Source: Massiliimalia sp050943535
Lineage (GTDB): Bacteria; Bacillota; Clostridia; Oscillospirales; Ruminococcaceae
Direction: 5' to 3'
Assembly: GCA_050943535.1 (NCBI GenBank)
Contig: JBMNPJ010000001.1
Coordinates: 248,001 to 312,000, forward strand
Length of the DNA: 64,000 nt
Below, piece by piece: positions 50,145 through 58,350 of the stretch; the stretch's first letter is position 1, and each line of letters starts with the position of its first letter. The notes under the pieces were generated by a model, which was given only the letters and a program-made list of their open reading frames with translations, had not been told where the DNA came from and ran no database searches. A program made the translations under genes and the position numbers.

Positions 50145-50771
50145 TTATTTAGTTTGATAACGGGTACCAATAACCGGAACTTTTGCAATAATCAATGCGA
50201 TGATAATGGTGAGAATCAATTCCGGAAGCAGGTAAGCTCCATTGTACAGCAAAGAATAAACAGCACTTAAGCCCCATCCAGAGAAATTATCTAATACTAA
50301 AGCAGCAAATCCGTCGTTAAATCCTTTTAAGGTGTCTTCAGCGTAGCTACCCCAAAGAAGAAATCCGGAAGCGAAGCTGCACAAGTAACGGCCAAAGATC
50401 GCAACCACACATCCTAAGGAAAGAGAAACACCAGCATTTTTGATACGGTTACGGAATAAACCACCGATTCCAAGAATGCCGAATCCCAGGATATAGTCAA
50501 ATAACAGACTTCCCACCAGTGTGATTCCAGAGATAGCACGAAGACTGCTTAAATCCAGTACCATCTGCAGCAAAGCGTAAACAAAAGAGGAAAAAAATCC
50601 CCATTTTACACCGTAGCGGTAAGAAATTAAAATAATAGGAAGCATACTGCATAATGTAACAGAACCGCCCCAAGGCATTGGCCACAGTTTTACCATAGAA
50701 AGCAAAACTGCCATAGCAAATAAAAGGGCAGTTTCTACCATACGCCGTGTTAATGTGTTTTCGTTGTTCAT
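50145..50771 (-). CDS. thiT: ECF transporter thiamine-binding component ThiT
   Basis: 208 residues, six hydrophobic helices. ThiT features: PWGGSVTLCSMLPIILISYRYG near helix 2 and the aromatic-rich C-terminal part (FSGWGLSAVYSLLYNGAYLLPEL). It binds thiamine with the shared EcfAA'T module, which is not encoded here. A TPP riboswitch with terminator lies directly upstream, which independently supports the substrate. Confidence 0.95.
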   Translation of the reverse strand: MNNENTLTRRMVETALLFAMAVLLSMVKLWPMPWGGSVTLCSMLPIILISYRYGVKWGFFSSFVYALLQMVLDLSSLRAISGITLVGSLLFDYILGFGILGIGGLFRNRIKNAGVSLSLGCVVAIFGRYLCSFASGFLLWGSYAEDTLKGFNDGFAALVLDNFSGWGLSAVYSLLYNGAYLLPELILTIIIALIIAKVPVIGTRYQTK

Positions 50772-50809
50772 GAAAGTTGCCTCATTTCTTTTAAACTGGA
50801 TCAGAGAAC

Positions 50810-50852
50810 AAAAAATCTGCAGAGAAACCCCCTTTGGTGATCCCTGCAGACA
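50810..50852 (-). terminator. Riboswitch-controlled terminator before thiT
   Basis: Stem TCTGCAG/CTGCAGA (50816-50822 with 50844-50850) with T-run on the minus strand, between the TPP aptamer and thiT. Expected to form when TPP is bound. Confidence 0.85.
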
Positions 50853-50894
50853 AACGTCCAGATTTATGAGGATAATAAAAATACGAATAAAAAG

Positions 50895-50968
50895 ATTACT
50901 CCCTTTATGGCATTGTCCAACAGGTACGAGGGTATTTTCTCAGCCGAAATTTTTCAGCACCCCTGAAT
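50895..50968 (-). ncRNA. TPP riboswitch (THI element)
   Basis: Read on the minus strand: TTCAGGGGTGCT, then GGCTGAGA...ATACCC, ACCTG, GGACAATGCC and AGGGAGT, in the order and spacing of the TPP aptamer. The aptamer is followed by a terminator, so thiamine pyrophosphate should shut off thiT by early termination. Confidence 0.96.
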
Positions 50969-51110
50969 CGTTCTTCATCATATCACAGAATAAAAAAGAT
51001 GTCAAATCAAGTCAAAACAAAGAAAAAACGGAAAACAAAGAAAACTTTGTAAATTGCGACTAATTTTATAGAACAGGGGATGCTTTTGCTGAAATTTGTG
51101 TTATACTAAA

Positions 51111-51175
51111 AGCAAGTTTACAATATAAACAAGTTTATCGCATAAATAAGTTTATCGCATAAACAAGTTTATGCT
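51111..51175 (+). repeat. Three 17-bp palindromic tandem repeats plus partial unit
   Basis: Units 51125-51141, 51142-51158 and 51159-51175 read ATAAA(C/T)AAGTTTAT(C/G)(G/C)(C/T); a degenerate half unit precedes (51111-51124). Each unit holds the inverted pair ATAAAC/GTTTAT. They follow a TATACT box at ~51101 and end 42 bases before the next gene, so they may be an operator array or a repeat-structured leader. Confidence 0.75.
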
Positions 51176-51217
51176 GTAAAAATCATGGGGAAGAGTACCA
51201 TAGTTGGAGGAAAGAAC

Positions 51218-51469
51218 ATGAAACGGCTTTTTTATAAAGGAGATAAAATTTTGCAGGCTGCAAATTTATTGTTTGGAGAACGGGAGGATTTTGACGTTAC
51301 CGATTACATGGAGTATGAAGAGCTGGAAATTGTGCTTCAGGAGGATGGCCGTTTTTCCGTATGGGGAAATTACCAGGATGATGCAGATCTGCTGCGGGAT
51401 ACCCACCGGGATATGAACGGAAATCTTGCAAAAGTTGCTGCAATGGCAGATGAAATCATAGAAGATTAA
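51218..51469 (+). CDS. Small hypothetical protein, 83 aa
   Basis: The ATG at 51218 follows GGAGGAAAG. The protein starts KRLFYKGDKILQAANLLFGERE and is acidic and soluble (DVTDYMEYEELEIVLQEDGRF). No signal peptide, membrane helix or known motif. Its clean ribosome binding site and the repeat array upstream support a regulated real gene. No terminator of its own was found before uxuA, 145 bases on. Confidence 0.6.
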   Translation: MKRLFYKGDKILQAANLLFGEREDFDVTDYMEYEELEIVLQEDGRFSVWGNYQDDADLLRDTHRDMNGNLAKVAAMADEIIED

Positions 51470-51614
51470 CGCAAAAATCATCTTTTTTATGTCAAATCTT
51501 GTTTTTGCAGGCAGTGTGCTTTTTTGCTGCTTGAATTTTAACACTATTTGCATTACAATGGTGTTACAGAAAAATGTAAGCGCTTCCACAATATAGAAAG
51601 AGAGGTTATCACAA

Positions 51615-52670
51615 ATGAAATTATCATTTCGGTGGTATGGGGAAGATGACCCGGTAACCCTGGAAAAAATCCGGCAGATTCCTACCATGCACAGCATTGT
51701 TACGGCAATTTATCAGGTACCAGTAGGTGAAGTCTGGGAAAAAGATCAAATTTTTCACCTAAAGGAAAAGGTGGAGCAAAGCGGGCTTCATTTCGAAGTA
51801 ATTGAAAGTGTTCCAGTACACGAGGACATTAAGTTGGGTTTGCCTACACGGGAACGGTATATTGCCAATTACCAGCAGAATATCCGTAACTTGGCAGAAG
51901 CCGGAATTCGCTGCATCTGCTATAATTTTATGCCGGTGTTTGACTGGACCAGAACACAGTTGGATCGTCAGCTTCCGGATGGATCCAACGCGCTGGTATA
52001 CTACAAAGATCAGCTGGAAAAAATGGATCCACTCACAGGAGAACTGTCTTTGCCTGGATGGGACAGTTCTTATAAAAAAGAAGATTTGAAAGCGCTGTTT
52101 GAGGCTTATCAGCAAGTGGATGAAGAAAAGCTGTGGGGAAATCTAGAATATTTTTTGAAAAAGGTTATTCCTGTGGCAGAAGAATGCGGTGTGAATATGG
52201 CAATTCATCCAGACGATCCGCCGTACCCGATTTTTGGTTTGCCAAGGATTATTACCTGTGAGAAAAATCTGGATCGCTTTTTAAAATTGGTGGATTCAAA
52301 GGCAAATGGTTTGACTTTCTGTACCGGCTCTTTGGGGTGTGCTGATTTTAACGATATCCCTAAAATGGTGGATAAATATTCTGCTATGGGACGGATTCAC
52401 TTTATGCATCTAAGGAATGTAAAATTGATGAAAGACGGAAGCTTTGAAGAATCCGCTCACTACTCCGGATGCGGCAGTTTGGATATGGTAGAAATTCTGC
52501 GTGTGTTACATAAAAATCACTTTGACGGTTACCTCCGACCAGATCACGGACGAATGATCTGGGGAGAAACAGGACGTCCTGGATATGGACTGTATGACCG
52601 GGCACTAGGAGCTTCTTATATTACTGGTATTTGGGAAACTTTGGACCGATTAGATAGCTGTAAGGGATAA
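51615..52670 (+). CDS. uxuA: Mannonate dehydratase
   Basis: 351 residues, normal UxuA length. Motifs: SFRWYGEDDPVTLEKIRQIP, ICYNFMPVFDWTRT, MAIHPDDPPYPIFGLPRI, FCTGSLG, and RPDHGRMIWGE with metal-binding His/Asp. It converts D-mannonate to 2-keto-3-deoxygluconate in glucuronate breakdown. Sixteen bases before uxuB. Confidence 0.96.
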   Translation: MKLSFRWYGEDDPVTLEKIRQIPTMHSIVTAIYQVPVGEVWEKDQIFHLKEKVEQSGLHFEVIESVPVHEDIKLGLPTRERYIANYQQNIRNLAEAGIRCICYNFMPVFDWTRTQLDRQLPDGSNALVYYKDQLEKMDPLTGELSLPGWDSSYKKEDLKALFEAYQQVDEEKLWGNLEYFLKKVIPVAEECGVNMAIHPDDPPYPIFGLPRIITCEKNLDRFLKLVDSKANGLTFCTGSLGCADFNDIPKMVDKYSAMGRIHFMHLRNVKLMKDGSFEESAHYSGCGSLDMVEILRVLHKNHFDGYLRPDHGRMIWGETGRPGYGLYDRALGASYITGIWETLDRLDSCKG

Positions 52671-52684
52671 AAGGGGATGAGCAT

Positions 52685-54310
52685 ATGCATTTATCTCAAG
52701 TGGATTTAAAAAACCGTGACATTTGGCTGGATCAGGGAATCCAGCTGCCGGAATATTCTTTAGATGAGATGAAACAAATTACCAAAAAACATCCTCGATG
52801 GATTCATTTTGGAGCAGGGAATCTCTTTCGGGCTTTTCCGGCTATGATTCAGCACCGTTTGCTCAGTCAGGGTAAGGCAGAGTATGGTGTGGTTGTTGCA
52901 GAAGGGTTTGACCGGGAAATTATTGACAGGGTATATCGGCCTTATGATTGTTTGAGTTTGCTGGCAGTGCTGAAAGGCAACGGCACTGTGGAGAAAAAAG
53001 TAGTAGGCAGTGTAGCAGATGCCTTAGAAGCGTTTCCTGATTCTCCGGACTGGAAAAAACTGATGGACTATTTTGCGGATCCGCAGCTTCAGATGGTCAG
53101 CTTTACCATTACCGAAAAAGGGTATGGATTAACGGATATTCAGGGTAACTGGCTTCCTGCTGTAGAGCGGGATTTTTCTCATATGGAAGCGCCGGAACAT
53201 ATTATGGGAAAAATAGCGGCGCTTTGCCTGCATCGGTATGAACAGGGAGGAGCTGCTCCGCTGGCCTTGGTCAGCATGGATAACTGTTCTCACAATGGTG
53301 AAAAGCTGCAGAACGCGGTGCTTGCCATTGCAAACCAGTGGGTTCAAAGGGGATTGGTGTCCAAAGGCTTTTATGAGTATCTCTCTGATCCAAAACAGGT
53401 TGCATTCCCCTGGAGTATGATTGATAAAATCACCCCCAGACCGGATGAAACGGTAAAAGCAGATTTGGAGCAATGTGGGTTTGAGGATACACAGATTATT
53501 ATTACGTCACACAAAACCTATACAGCCCCTTTTGTAAACGCAGAAGAAGCGGAATATTTGGTGATTGAAGACAGTTTTCCCAATGGACGTCCTCCGCTGG
53601 AAGAGGGCGGTGTGATTTTTACTACCCGGGAAACAGTCAATACAACAGAGCGTATGAAAGTATGCACCTGCTTGAACCCGCTGCATACAGCGTTGGCGAT
53701 TTTTGGATGCCTGCTGTCTTATTCTTCCATTTGGGAAGAAATGAAAGATCCGGAACTGAAACAGTTAGTCTATCGCTTGGGATACCAGGAAGGACTTCCA
53801 GTGGTGGAGGACCCTAAAATTATTCATCCGCAGGCATTTTTGCAGGAAGTATTGGAAAAACGTCTCCCAAATCCGTTTATTCCGGATACACCTCAGCGAA
53901 TTGCCACAGACACTTCTCAAAAACTTTCTGTACGGTTTGGGGAAACCATCAAAGCCTATCTGGAAAGCCCAGATAAAAACGTGGAGGATTTACAGGCAAT
54001 CCCTCTGGTATTTGCAGGATGGTGTCGGTATCTGCTGGAGCTTGACGACCAGCAAAAGCCTTTTGATATGAGTCCTGATCCCATGAAAGAAACATTACAG
54101 CATCAGATGGAAGGAATCAGCTGTCAGGATCCAGAAAGTGTTCATGAAAAATTAGCTCCTATTTTATCTAATTCCACTGTTTTTGGGGTGAATCTGGAAA
54201 CTATAGGAATGTCTGAAGCAGTAGAACGATATTTTATCAAGATGACCTCCGGTGCGGGAATGGTAAGGAAAACCTTACAGGACTTTTTTAAGCAAGAAGC
54301 GTTGTTATAA
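52685..54310 (+). CDS. uxuB: Fructuronate reductase (mannitol dehydrogenase family)
   Basis: 541 residues of the polyol-specific long-chain dehydrogenase family: N-terminal NAD-binding IHFGAGNLFRAFPA, central VSMDNCSHNGEKLQ, MIDKITPRP, catalytic Lys region CTCLNPLHTALAIFGCLL. It reduces D-fructuronate to D-mannonate, the substrate of UxuA. Slightly longer than E. coli UxuB. uxuC and kdg genes are not in this window. Confidence 0.93.
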   Translation: MHLSQVDLKNRDIWLDQGIQLPEYSLDEMKQITKKHPRWIHFGAGNLFRAFPAMIQHRLLSQGKAEYGVVVAEGFDREIIDRVYRPYDCLSLLAVLKGNGTVEKKVVGSVADALEAFPDSPDWKKLMDYFADPQLQMVSFTITEKGYGLTDIQGNWLPAVERDFSHMEAPEHIMGKIAALCLHRYEQGGAAPLALVSMDNCSHNGEKLQNAVLAIANQWVQRGLVSKGFYEYLSDPKQVAFPWSMIDKITPRPDETVKADLEQCGFEDTQIIITSHKTYTAPFVNAEEAEYLVIEDSFPNGRPPLEEGGVIFTTRETVNTTERMKVCTCLNPLHTALAIFGCLLSYSSIWEEMKDPELKQLVYRLGYQEGLPVVEDPKIIHPQAFLQEVLEKRLPNPFIPDTPQRIATDTSQKLSVRFGETIKAYLESPDKNVEDLQAIPLVFAGWCRYLLELDDQQKPFDMSPDPMKETLQHQMEGISCQDPESVHEKLAPILSNSTVFGVNLETIGMSEAVERYFIKMTSGAGMVRKTLQDFFKQEALL

Positions 54311-54329
54311 CGAAATATTTTTTATTTTA

Positions 54330-54372
54330 CAGGCTGACTGGGAACCGTTCTATCCCAGTCAGACCTGTTTTT
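54330..54372 (+). terminator. Terminator of uxuAB
   Basis: Stem CTGACTGGGA/TCCCAGTCAG extended outward by CAGG/CCTG past a two-base bulge, T5. Confidence 0.85.
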
Positions 54373-54531
54373 CCATCTTATGACAAGAATAGAACTTGGG
54401 ATTTAGCGAAAACCACCAAATAAGAAATTTATTTTCATGGAAAAACAGATGGACATTCCCATAGGATTCTTGTATAATAATTCTGTTATAAATTTATCGG
54501 ACAACCGTTCGAAATGGAAAGGACAGCCATT

Positions 54532-56184
54532 ATGCGTACACAAAAAAATTGGGTAAAAGATTTGGTGATTTATCAAATTTATCCCAGAAGCTTTATGGAT
54601 TCCAATGGAGATGGAATTGGAGATTTAGCGGGGGTTGCTTCCCGTTTGGATTATTTAAAAGATTTGGGAATCAATGCAATCTGGTTTTCTCCGGTTTATT
54701 GTTCTCCCAATGCTGATAATGGATACGATATTTCCGACTATCAGAATATTATGGAAGAATTCGGCACTATGGAAGATTGGGAACATTTAAGGGATGAATG
54801 CCATAGCCGCGGGATTCGCATTATTATGGATTTAGTGGTAAACCACTCTTCTGATGAGCATGCATGGTTTCAGGAATCTAAACTTTCTCGGGATAACCCC
54901 AAAAGCGACTACTACATCTGGCGTGATCCTGTGGATGGAAAAGAACCGAATAACTGGGCAGCTTCCTTTGGCGGAAGTGCGTGGGAATACGAAGAATCCC
55001 GGGGACAGTATTACCTCCACTTGTTTTCCAAAAAACAGCCGGATTTAAACTGGGCATGTCCAGAACTTCGGGAAGAAATTTATTCCATGATGGAATGGTG
55101 GGTAAAAAAAGGTGTGGATGGATTCCGGGTAGATGCTATCAGTTACCTGGATAAACCGGAGGATTTTCCTGATTCTCCAGAAGCGCCGGAGCCAGATGGA
55201 TATTCTTTCTGTATGGGTATGCTGGCAGGCCGTCCTGGAACACACGGATATATTCATGAAATGAATCAGCGTATTTTCAGAGAATATAATGTGATGACGG
55301 TAGGAGAAGTTTCTGCACCGAATGTAGAAGAACTTTCTAACTATGTTCTGACAGAGCGGGGAGAATTTGATATGGCGATTCCTTTTGTTCCCCCGATTGT
55401 AGAAGTAAATACCTGGTCTCCGCTGAAAATGCGGCAGGCTTTGAAAGAAAGCTATGAGCCGTTAAAGCAGTCCGGATGGTGGGCAAGATTTTTGAGCAAT
55501 CACGATAAGCCCCGTCAGGTATCTTTATACGGAAATGACGAAGAATACTGGGAAGTTTCCGCAAAAATGCTTGCTATGTATATTCATACTCTTCCAGGAA
55601 CTCCGTTTGTATTTCAAGGGGAAGAAATTGGTATGACTAATGTCCGCTTTGATTCCATTGACCAGTACAACGATCCGGAAGGACGCAACCGATATACTCA
55701 AATGATGCTGGACGGCGCAACCCAGGAGCAGGCGCTCCGTCAGGTACAGCTGGAAAGCCGGGACAATGCCCGTACCCCCATGCAGTGGGATACTTCTGCT
55801 CAGGCTGGGTTCACCACCGGTACGCCGTGGCTTCCAGTCAACCCTAATTATGAAACTATTAATGTAGAAGCCCAGAAAAACGACCCGTACTCTATCTATC
55901 AGTGTTATCGCAAACTGATTGCTATGCGGAAAGAACATCTGGTTCTTCGAGAAGGGGATTTGCAGGTGTTTGACATTGACAATGAAAATCTGATTGGATA
56001 TTCCCGCAGCTATGATCAGACAACATGGCTTGTTTTCCACAATTTCTCTGATAAATCTGCCGAAATTCCTCAGGAATTTTTGCCAAGCCACGGAAAAATT
56101 CTGTTGTCCAATTACGACCGGGATGGTGGGTACAAAGGGAAAGTCTTGCGTCCTTATGAATCTGTTATTTTCTTAGAACTGTAA
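54532..56184 (+). CDS. GH13 alpha-glucosidase (oligo-1,6-glucosidase family)
   Basis: 550 residues from the ATG at 54532 (GGAAAGGA upstream). The four GH13 regions are clear: LVVNHSSDEH, GVDGFRVDAISYL (nucleophile Asp201), VGEVSAPN (acid/base Glu259) and FLSNHDKPR. The residue after the nucleophile is Ala, where alpha-1,6-preferring enzymes have Val, so an alpha-1,4 (maltase-type) preference is likelier. No signal peptide, so it acts on imported oligosaccharides. Confidence 0.93.
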   Translation: MRTQKNWVKDLVIYQIYPRSFMDSNGDGIGDLAGVASRLDYLKDLGINAIWFSPVYCSPNADNGYDISDYQNIMEEFGTMEDWEHLRDECHSRGIRIIMDLVVNHSSDEHAWFQESKLSRDNPKSDYYIWRDPVDGKEPNNWAASFGGSAWEYEESRGQYYLHLFSKKQPDLNWACPELREEIYSMMEWWVKKGVDGFRVDAISYLDKPEDFPDSPEAPEPDGYSFCMGMLAGRPGTHGYIHEMNQRIFREYNVMTVGEVSAPNVEELSNYVLTERGEFDMAIPFVPPIVEVNTWSPLKMRQALKESYEPLKQSGWWARFLSNHDKPRQVSLYGNDEEYWEVSAKMLAMYIHTLPGTPFVFQGEEIGMTNVRFDSIDQYNDPEGRNRYTQMMLDGATQEQALRQVQLESRDNARTPMQWDTSAQAGFTTGTPWLPVNPNYETINVEAQKNDPYSIYQCYRKLIAMRKEHLVLREGDLQVFDIDNENLIGYSRSYDQTTWLVFHNFSDKSAEIPQEFLPSHGKILLSNYDRDGGYKGKVLRPYESVIFLEL

Positions 56185-56227
56185 TCAAATGGTGATACCT
56201 GTTAATTTATGAAAGAAGTGAATGTAC

Positions 56228-57013
56228 ATGAAAATCACAAAGGTATGCGGTACTTATTTTAGTCCTACTGGGCACACCGCACAGGCGGTTCGAGCTGTTA
56301 TGAACGGAACCGGATTAGAACAAAGCATTATTGATTTAACTCGTCCAGAAAACAGAGAACGGGAATATGAATTTTCCGCAGAAGAATTACTGGTAATTGG
56401 AGCCCCGGTTTACGGCGGGAGAATTCCCTCTGTCAGCGAAGGGATTTTTGAACATCTGCACGGACAGGGAACACCGGCAATTTTTCTTGTTACTTATGGA
56501 AACCGGGCTTATGAAGATGCTTTGCTGGAATTGGCAGAACAGTGTCAGGCACGGGGATTTGTTCCCATTGCCGCCAGCGCTGTAGTAGCTCAGCACAGTT
56601 ATTCTGTTCGGATTGCTTCCGGCCAACCGGATCAAAATGCGCTGGATGAATTAAAAGCTTTTGGGAAACAGGTGATAGATTGGGCAAAGACAGCTTGTTT
56701 GGAAGAAGTTTCTCTGTCTATTCCCGGCAATCATCCTTATCGTGACTTCCCTGGGATGCCGTTTGCTCCAGAACCGGACGATACCTGTGTAAAATGTATG
56801 GCTTGTGCCAAAGTTTGTCCTGTAGCCGCTATTTCTTCCAGTGATCCAACATGTGTAGATGCGGCACGGTGCATTGACTGTTATGCTTGTGTTATGGTAT
56901 GTCCAAAGCATTCTCGGGAGATTCGTCATCCTGCTTTTGTGGGAAAACCTCAGAAAATGGAACAGGCATTTGGATCACCTACTAAGAAAAATGAGTTTTT
57001 CACCTTGTTTTAA
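56228..57013 (+). CDS. EFR1-type flavodoxin-ferredoxin protein
   Basis: 261 residues; ATG at 56228 (a further in-frame ATG lies two codons upstream). Residues 1-150 are flavodoxin-like (YFSPTGHTAQAVRAV phosphate loop, VIGAPVYGGRIPS); residues ~185-235 carry two ferredoxin clusters (CVKCMACAKVCPVAAI and CIDCYACVMVCPKHSREI). EFR1-family proteins are electron carriers in anaerobes, partner unknown. Confidence 0.9.
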   Translation: MKITKVCGTYFSPTGHTAQAVRAVMNGTGLEQSIIDLTRPENREREYEFSAEELLVIGAPVYGGRIPSVSEGIFEHLHGQGTPAIFLVTYGNRAYEDALLELAEQCQARGFVPIAASAVVAQHSYSVRIASGQPDQNALDELKAFGKQVIDWAKTACLEEVSLSIPGNHPYRDFPGMPFAPEPDDTCVKCMACAKVCPVAAISSSDPTCVDAARCIDCYACVMVCPKHSREIRHPAFVGKPQKMEQAFGSPTKKNEFFTLF

Positions 57014-57084
57014 AGATTTTTGATCCATGCTTTTGGTCTATTCCCAATTGGATAGATTTTGAATAAAACCAATGAAATAAAAAT

Positions 57085-57119
57085 AAAGCCCGTCCTTGGC
57101 TTTTGCCAGGACGGGCTTT
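57085..57119 (+). terminator. Terminator copy 1 (after EFR1 gene)
   Basis: AAAGCCCGTCCTTGGC, TTTT loop, GCCAGGACGGGCTTT. The core hairpin is identical to that at 57440-57480. Confidence 0.9.
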
Positions 57120-57439
57120 CAGCCTGTAGAAAAGGGTAGTGTAAACTGGTAAATTGCACAAACAAAATATATATGAGACATTTTAAAGCAATCAGCGCCG
57201 CAGCGCTTTTCGCAGAACAACCGGTTTGCACAGGTGTGCAAACTATACTTGGGGGTGTTGGGGGCAGTGCGACTAACCGAATATTTCCGGAGCACGCCCC
57301 CAAGTGCCCTTTTCTGCTTCCTCTTTTTGGCATAAAAAGAGGAAGTGCAAGTGTGGTTAGCGGACACTGTCCGCCATAAGCCCACAAAAGAAAGACAAAA
57401 ATTTGTGCAACTTTTTTAACATATACTTTATTGACAAAA
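57120..57439. other. Hairpin-rich intergenic element, no gene
   Basis: 320 bases between two copies of one terminator, GC-richer than the surroundings. It holds TTTGCACAGGTGTGCAAA (perfect, ~57225-57242), CTTGGGGG.../...CCCCCAAG enclosing ~45 bases, CTTCCTCTTTTT/AAAAAGAGGAAG, GCGGACACTGTCCGC and a distant CTAACC/GGTTAG pair. Reading frames here show no family features or good ribosome binding sites. It may be a structured RNA or a dispersed repeat. Confidence 0.5.
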
Positions 57440-57480
57440 TTTTAAGCCCGTCCTTGGCTTTTGCCAGGACGGGCTTAAAA
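57440..57480. terminator. Terminator copy 2 (after metallophosphoesterase gene)
   Basis: The same hairpin as 57085-57119 with arms extended by AAAATTTT on both sides; suited to the leftward gene ending at 57494. Confidence 0.9.
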
Positions 57481-57493
57481 TTTTTACATCTAA

Positions 57494-58171
57494 TTATTTT
57501 TTAGGTGGTTCTACGGGAATAATATCCATAAATACATTATGATAATAGGGAGGAATAACCCGATCTTTATGGTATTTTCCGAAATACCACGCAGAAAAGG
57601 AAGTGGTTTTGCGCAGGGCATCCAGATAATTTTGAATAAAGGAGACACCATCGTGCTCTACATCCATAGACTGGGTAATTTTAATCGGAGCATCATGGGT
57701 AATCATAATATCCACTTTTCCTTGGGCTTCTTCTAAACGATCAATTCCATGTGAAGTTTCCCGTACGGTAGGCTGTTCCCGTCCAGGAGAGGCAAAATGA
57801 TCCTGTAAATCCTGTGAAGGAGCACCATCACCGCCGCCGAATGCGAAATAGGTTTTGTCTTCAATGGTATAGATTTCGCCCCGCATCAGATGCATCAAAT
57901 TTCCGGAAATCACCTGAACTTTGCCGCCATTCCATTCAGAAACCTCATATTGATCCAGTAAATCATAATTTTCGTTGCAGCCTTCTACAAATAAAATGTG
58001 GTATTTGCGTTTTCCCAGCCATTTGAGAACTTTTTGTTCCTTTTTTGATCCATCCCATAAAAAGCCGAAATCTCCGCAGATAATTAAAGTATCGCCTTTT
58101 TTCAATTTTTTAATTTTTTTATCTTTAAAGCGGGAAATATCTCCATGTGTGTCACCGGTAATGTAAACCAA
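57494..58171 (-). CDS. Metallophosphoesterase
   Basis: 225 residues from a TTG at 58171 behind AGGAGG (eight bases). Calcineurin-like motifs in order: YITGDTHGD, TLIICGDFGFLWDG, VEGCNENYDLL (GNxE-like, with Cys in place of Gly-Asn context), MITHDAP (GH-like), and a C-terminal WYFGKYHKD (GHxH position). Some canonical residues are shifted, as is usual in this gut-Firmicutes subfamily. Substrate unknown. Confidence 0.85.
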   Translation of the reverse strand: MVYITGDTHGDISRFKDKKIKKLKKGDTLIICGDFGFLWDGSKKEQKVLKWLGKRKYHILFVEGCNENYDLLDQYEVSEWNGGKVQVISGNLMHLMRGEIYTIEDKTYFAFGGGDGAPSQDLQDHFASPGREQPTVRETSHGIDRLEEAQGKVDIMITHDAPIKITQSMDVEHDGVSFIQNYLDALRKTTSFSAWYFGKYHKDRVIPPYYHNVFMDIIPVEPPKK

Positions 58172-58350
58172 ATAAAGCCCTCCTAAAATCGTGGTTGCTT
58201 CCAAAAAGTCCACAAATTTCTCATGATTTATTTACTTGTTGTTTTATCAAAACTGTGGTATACTTTTAATGAAATTTTCACAAGAAATGGAAAATAAGGT
58301 TAAAAAAATAACCTGTTATTATAATACACTGATTGCGAGGATATGTCTAT

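Noticed and set aside
51111..51175. Possible CRISPR array
   Set aside because: The units are only 17 bp, directly adjacent with no spacers, and there are no cas genes.
57010..57387. Minus-strand frames of 88-125 codons in the gap before the metallophosphoesterase gene
   Set aside because: They run across terminator and hairpin sequence, lack ribosome binding sites, and have the Cys/Arg/Pro-rich look of translated repeat DNA.
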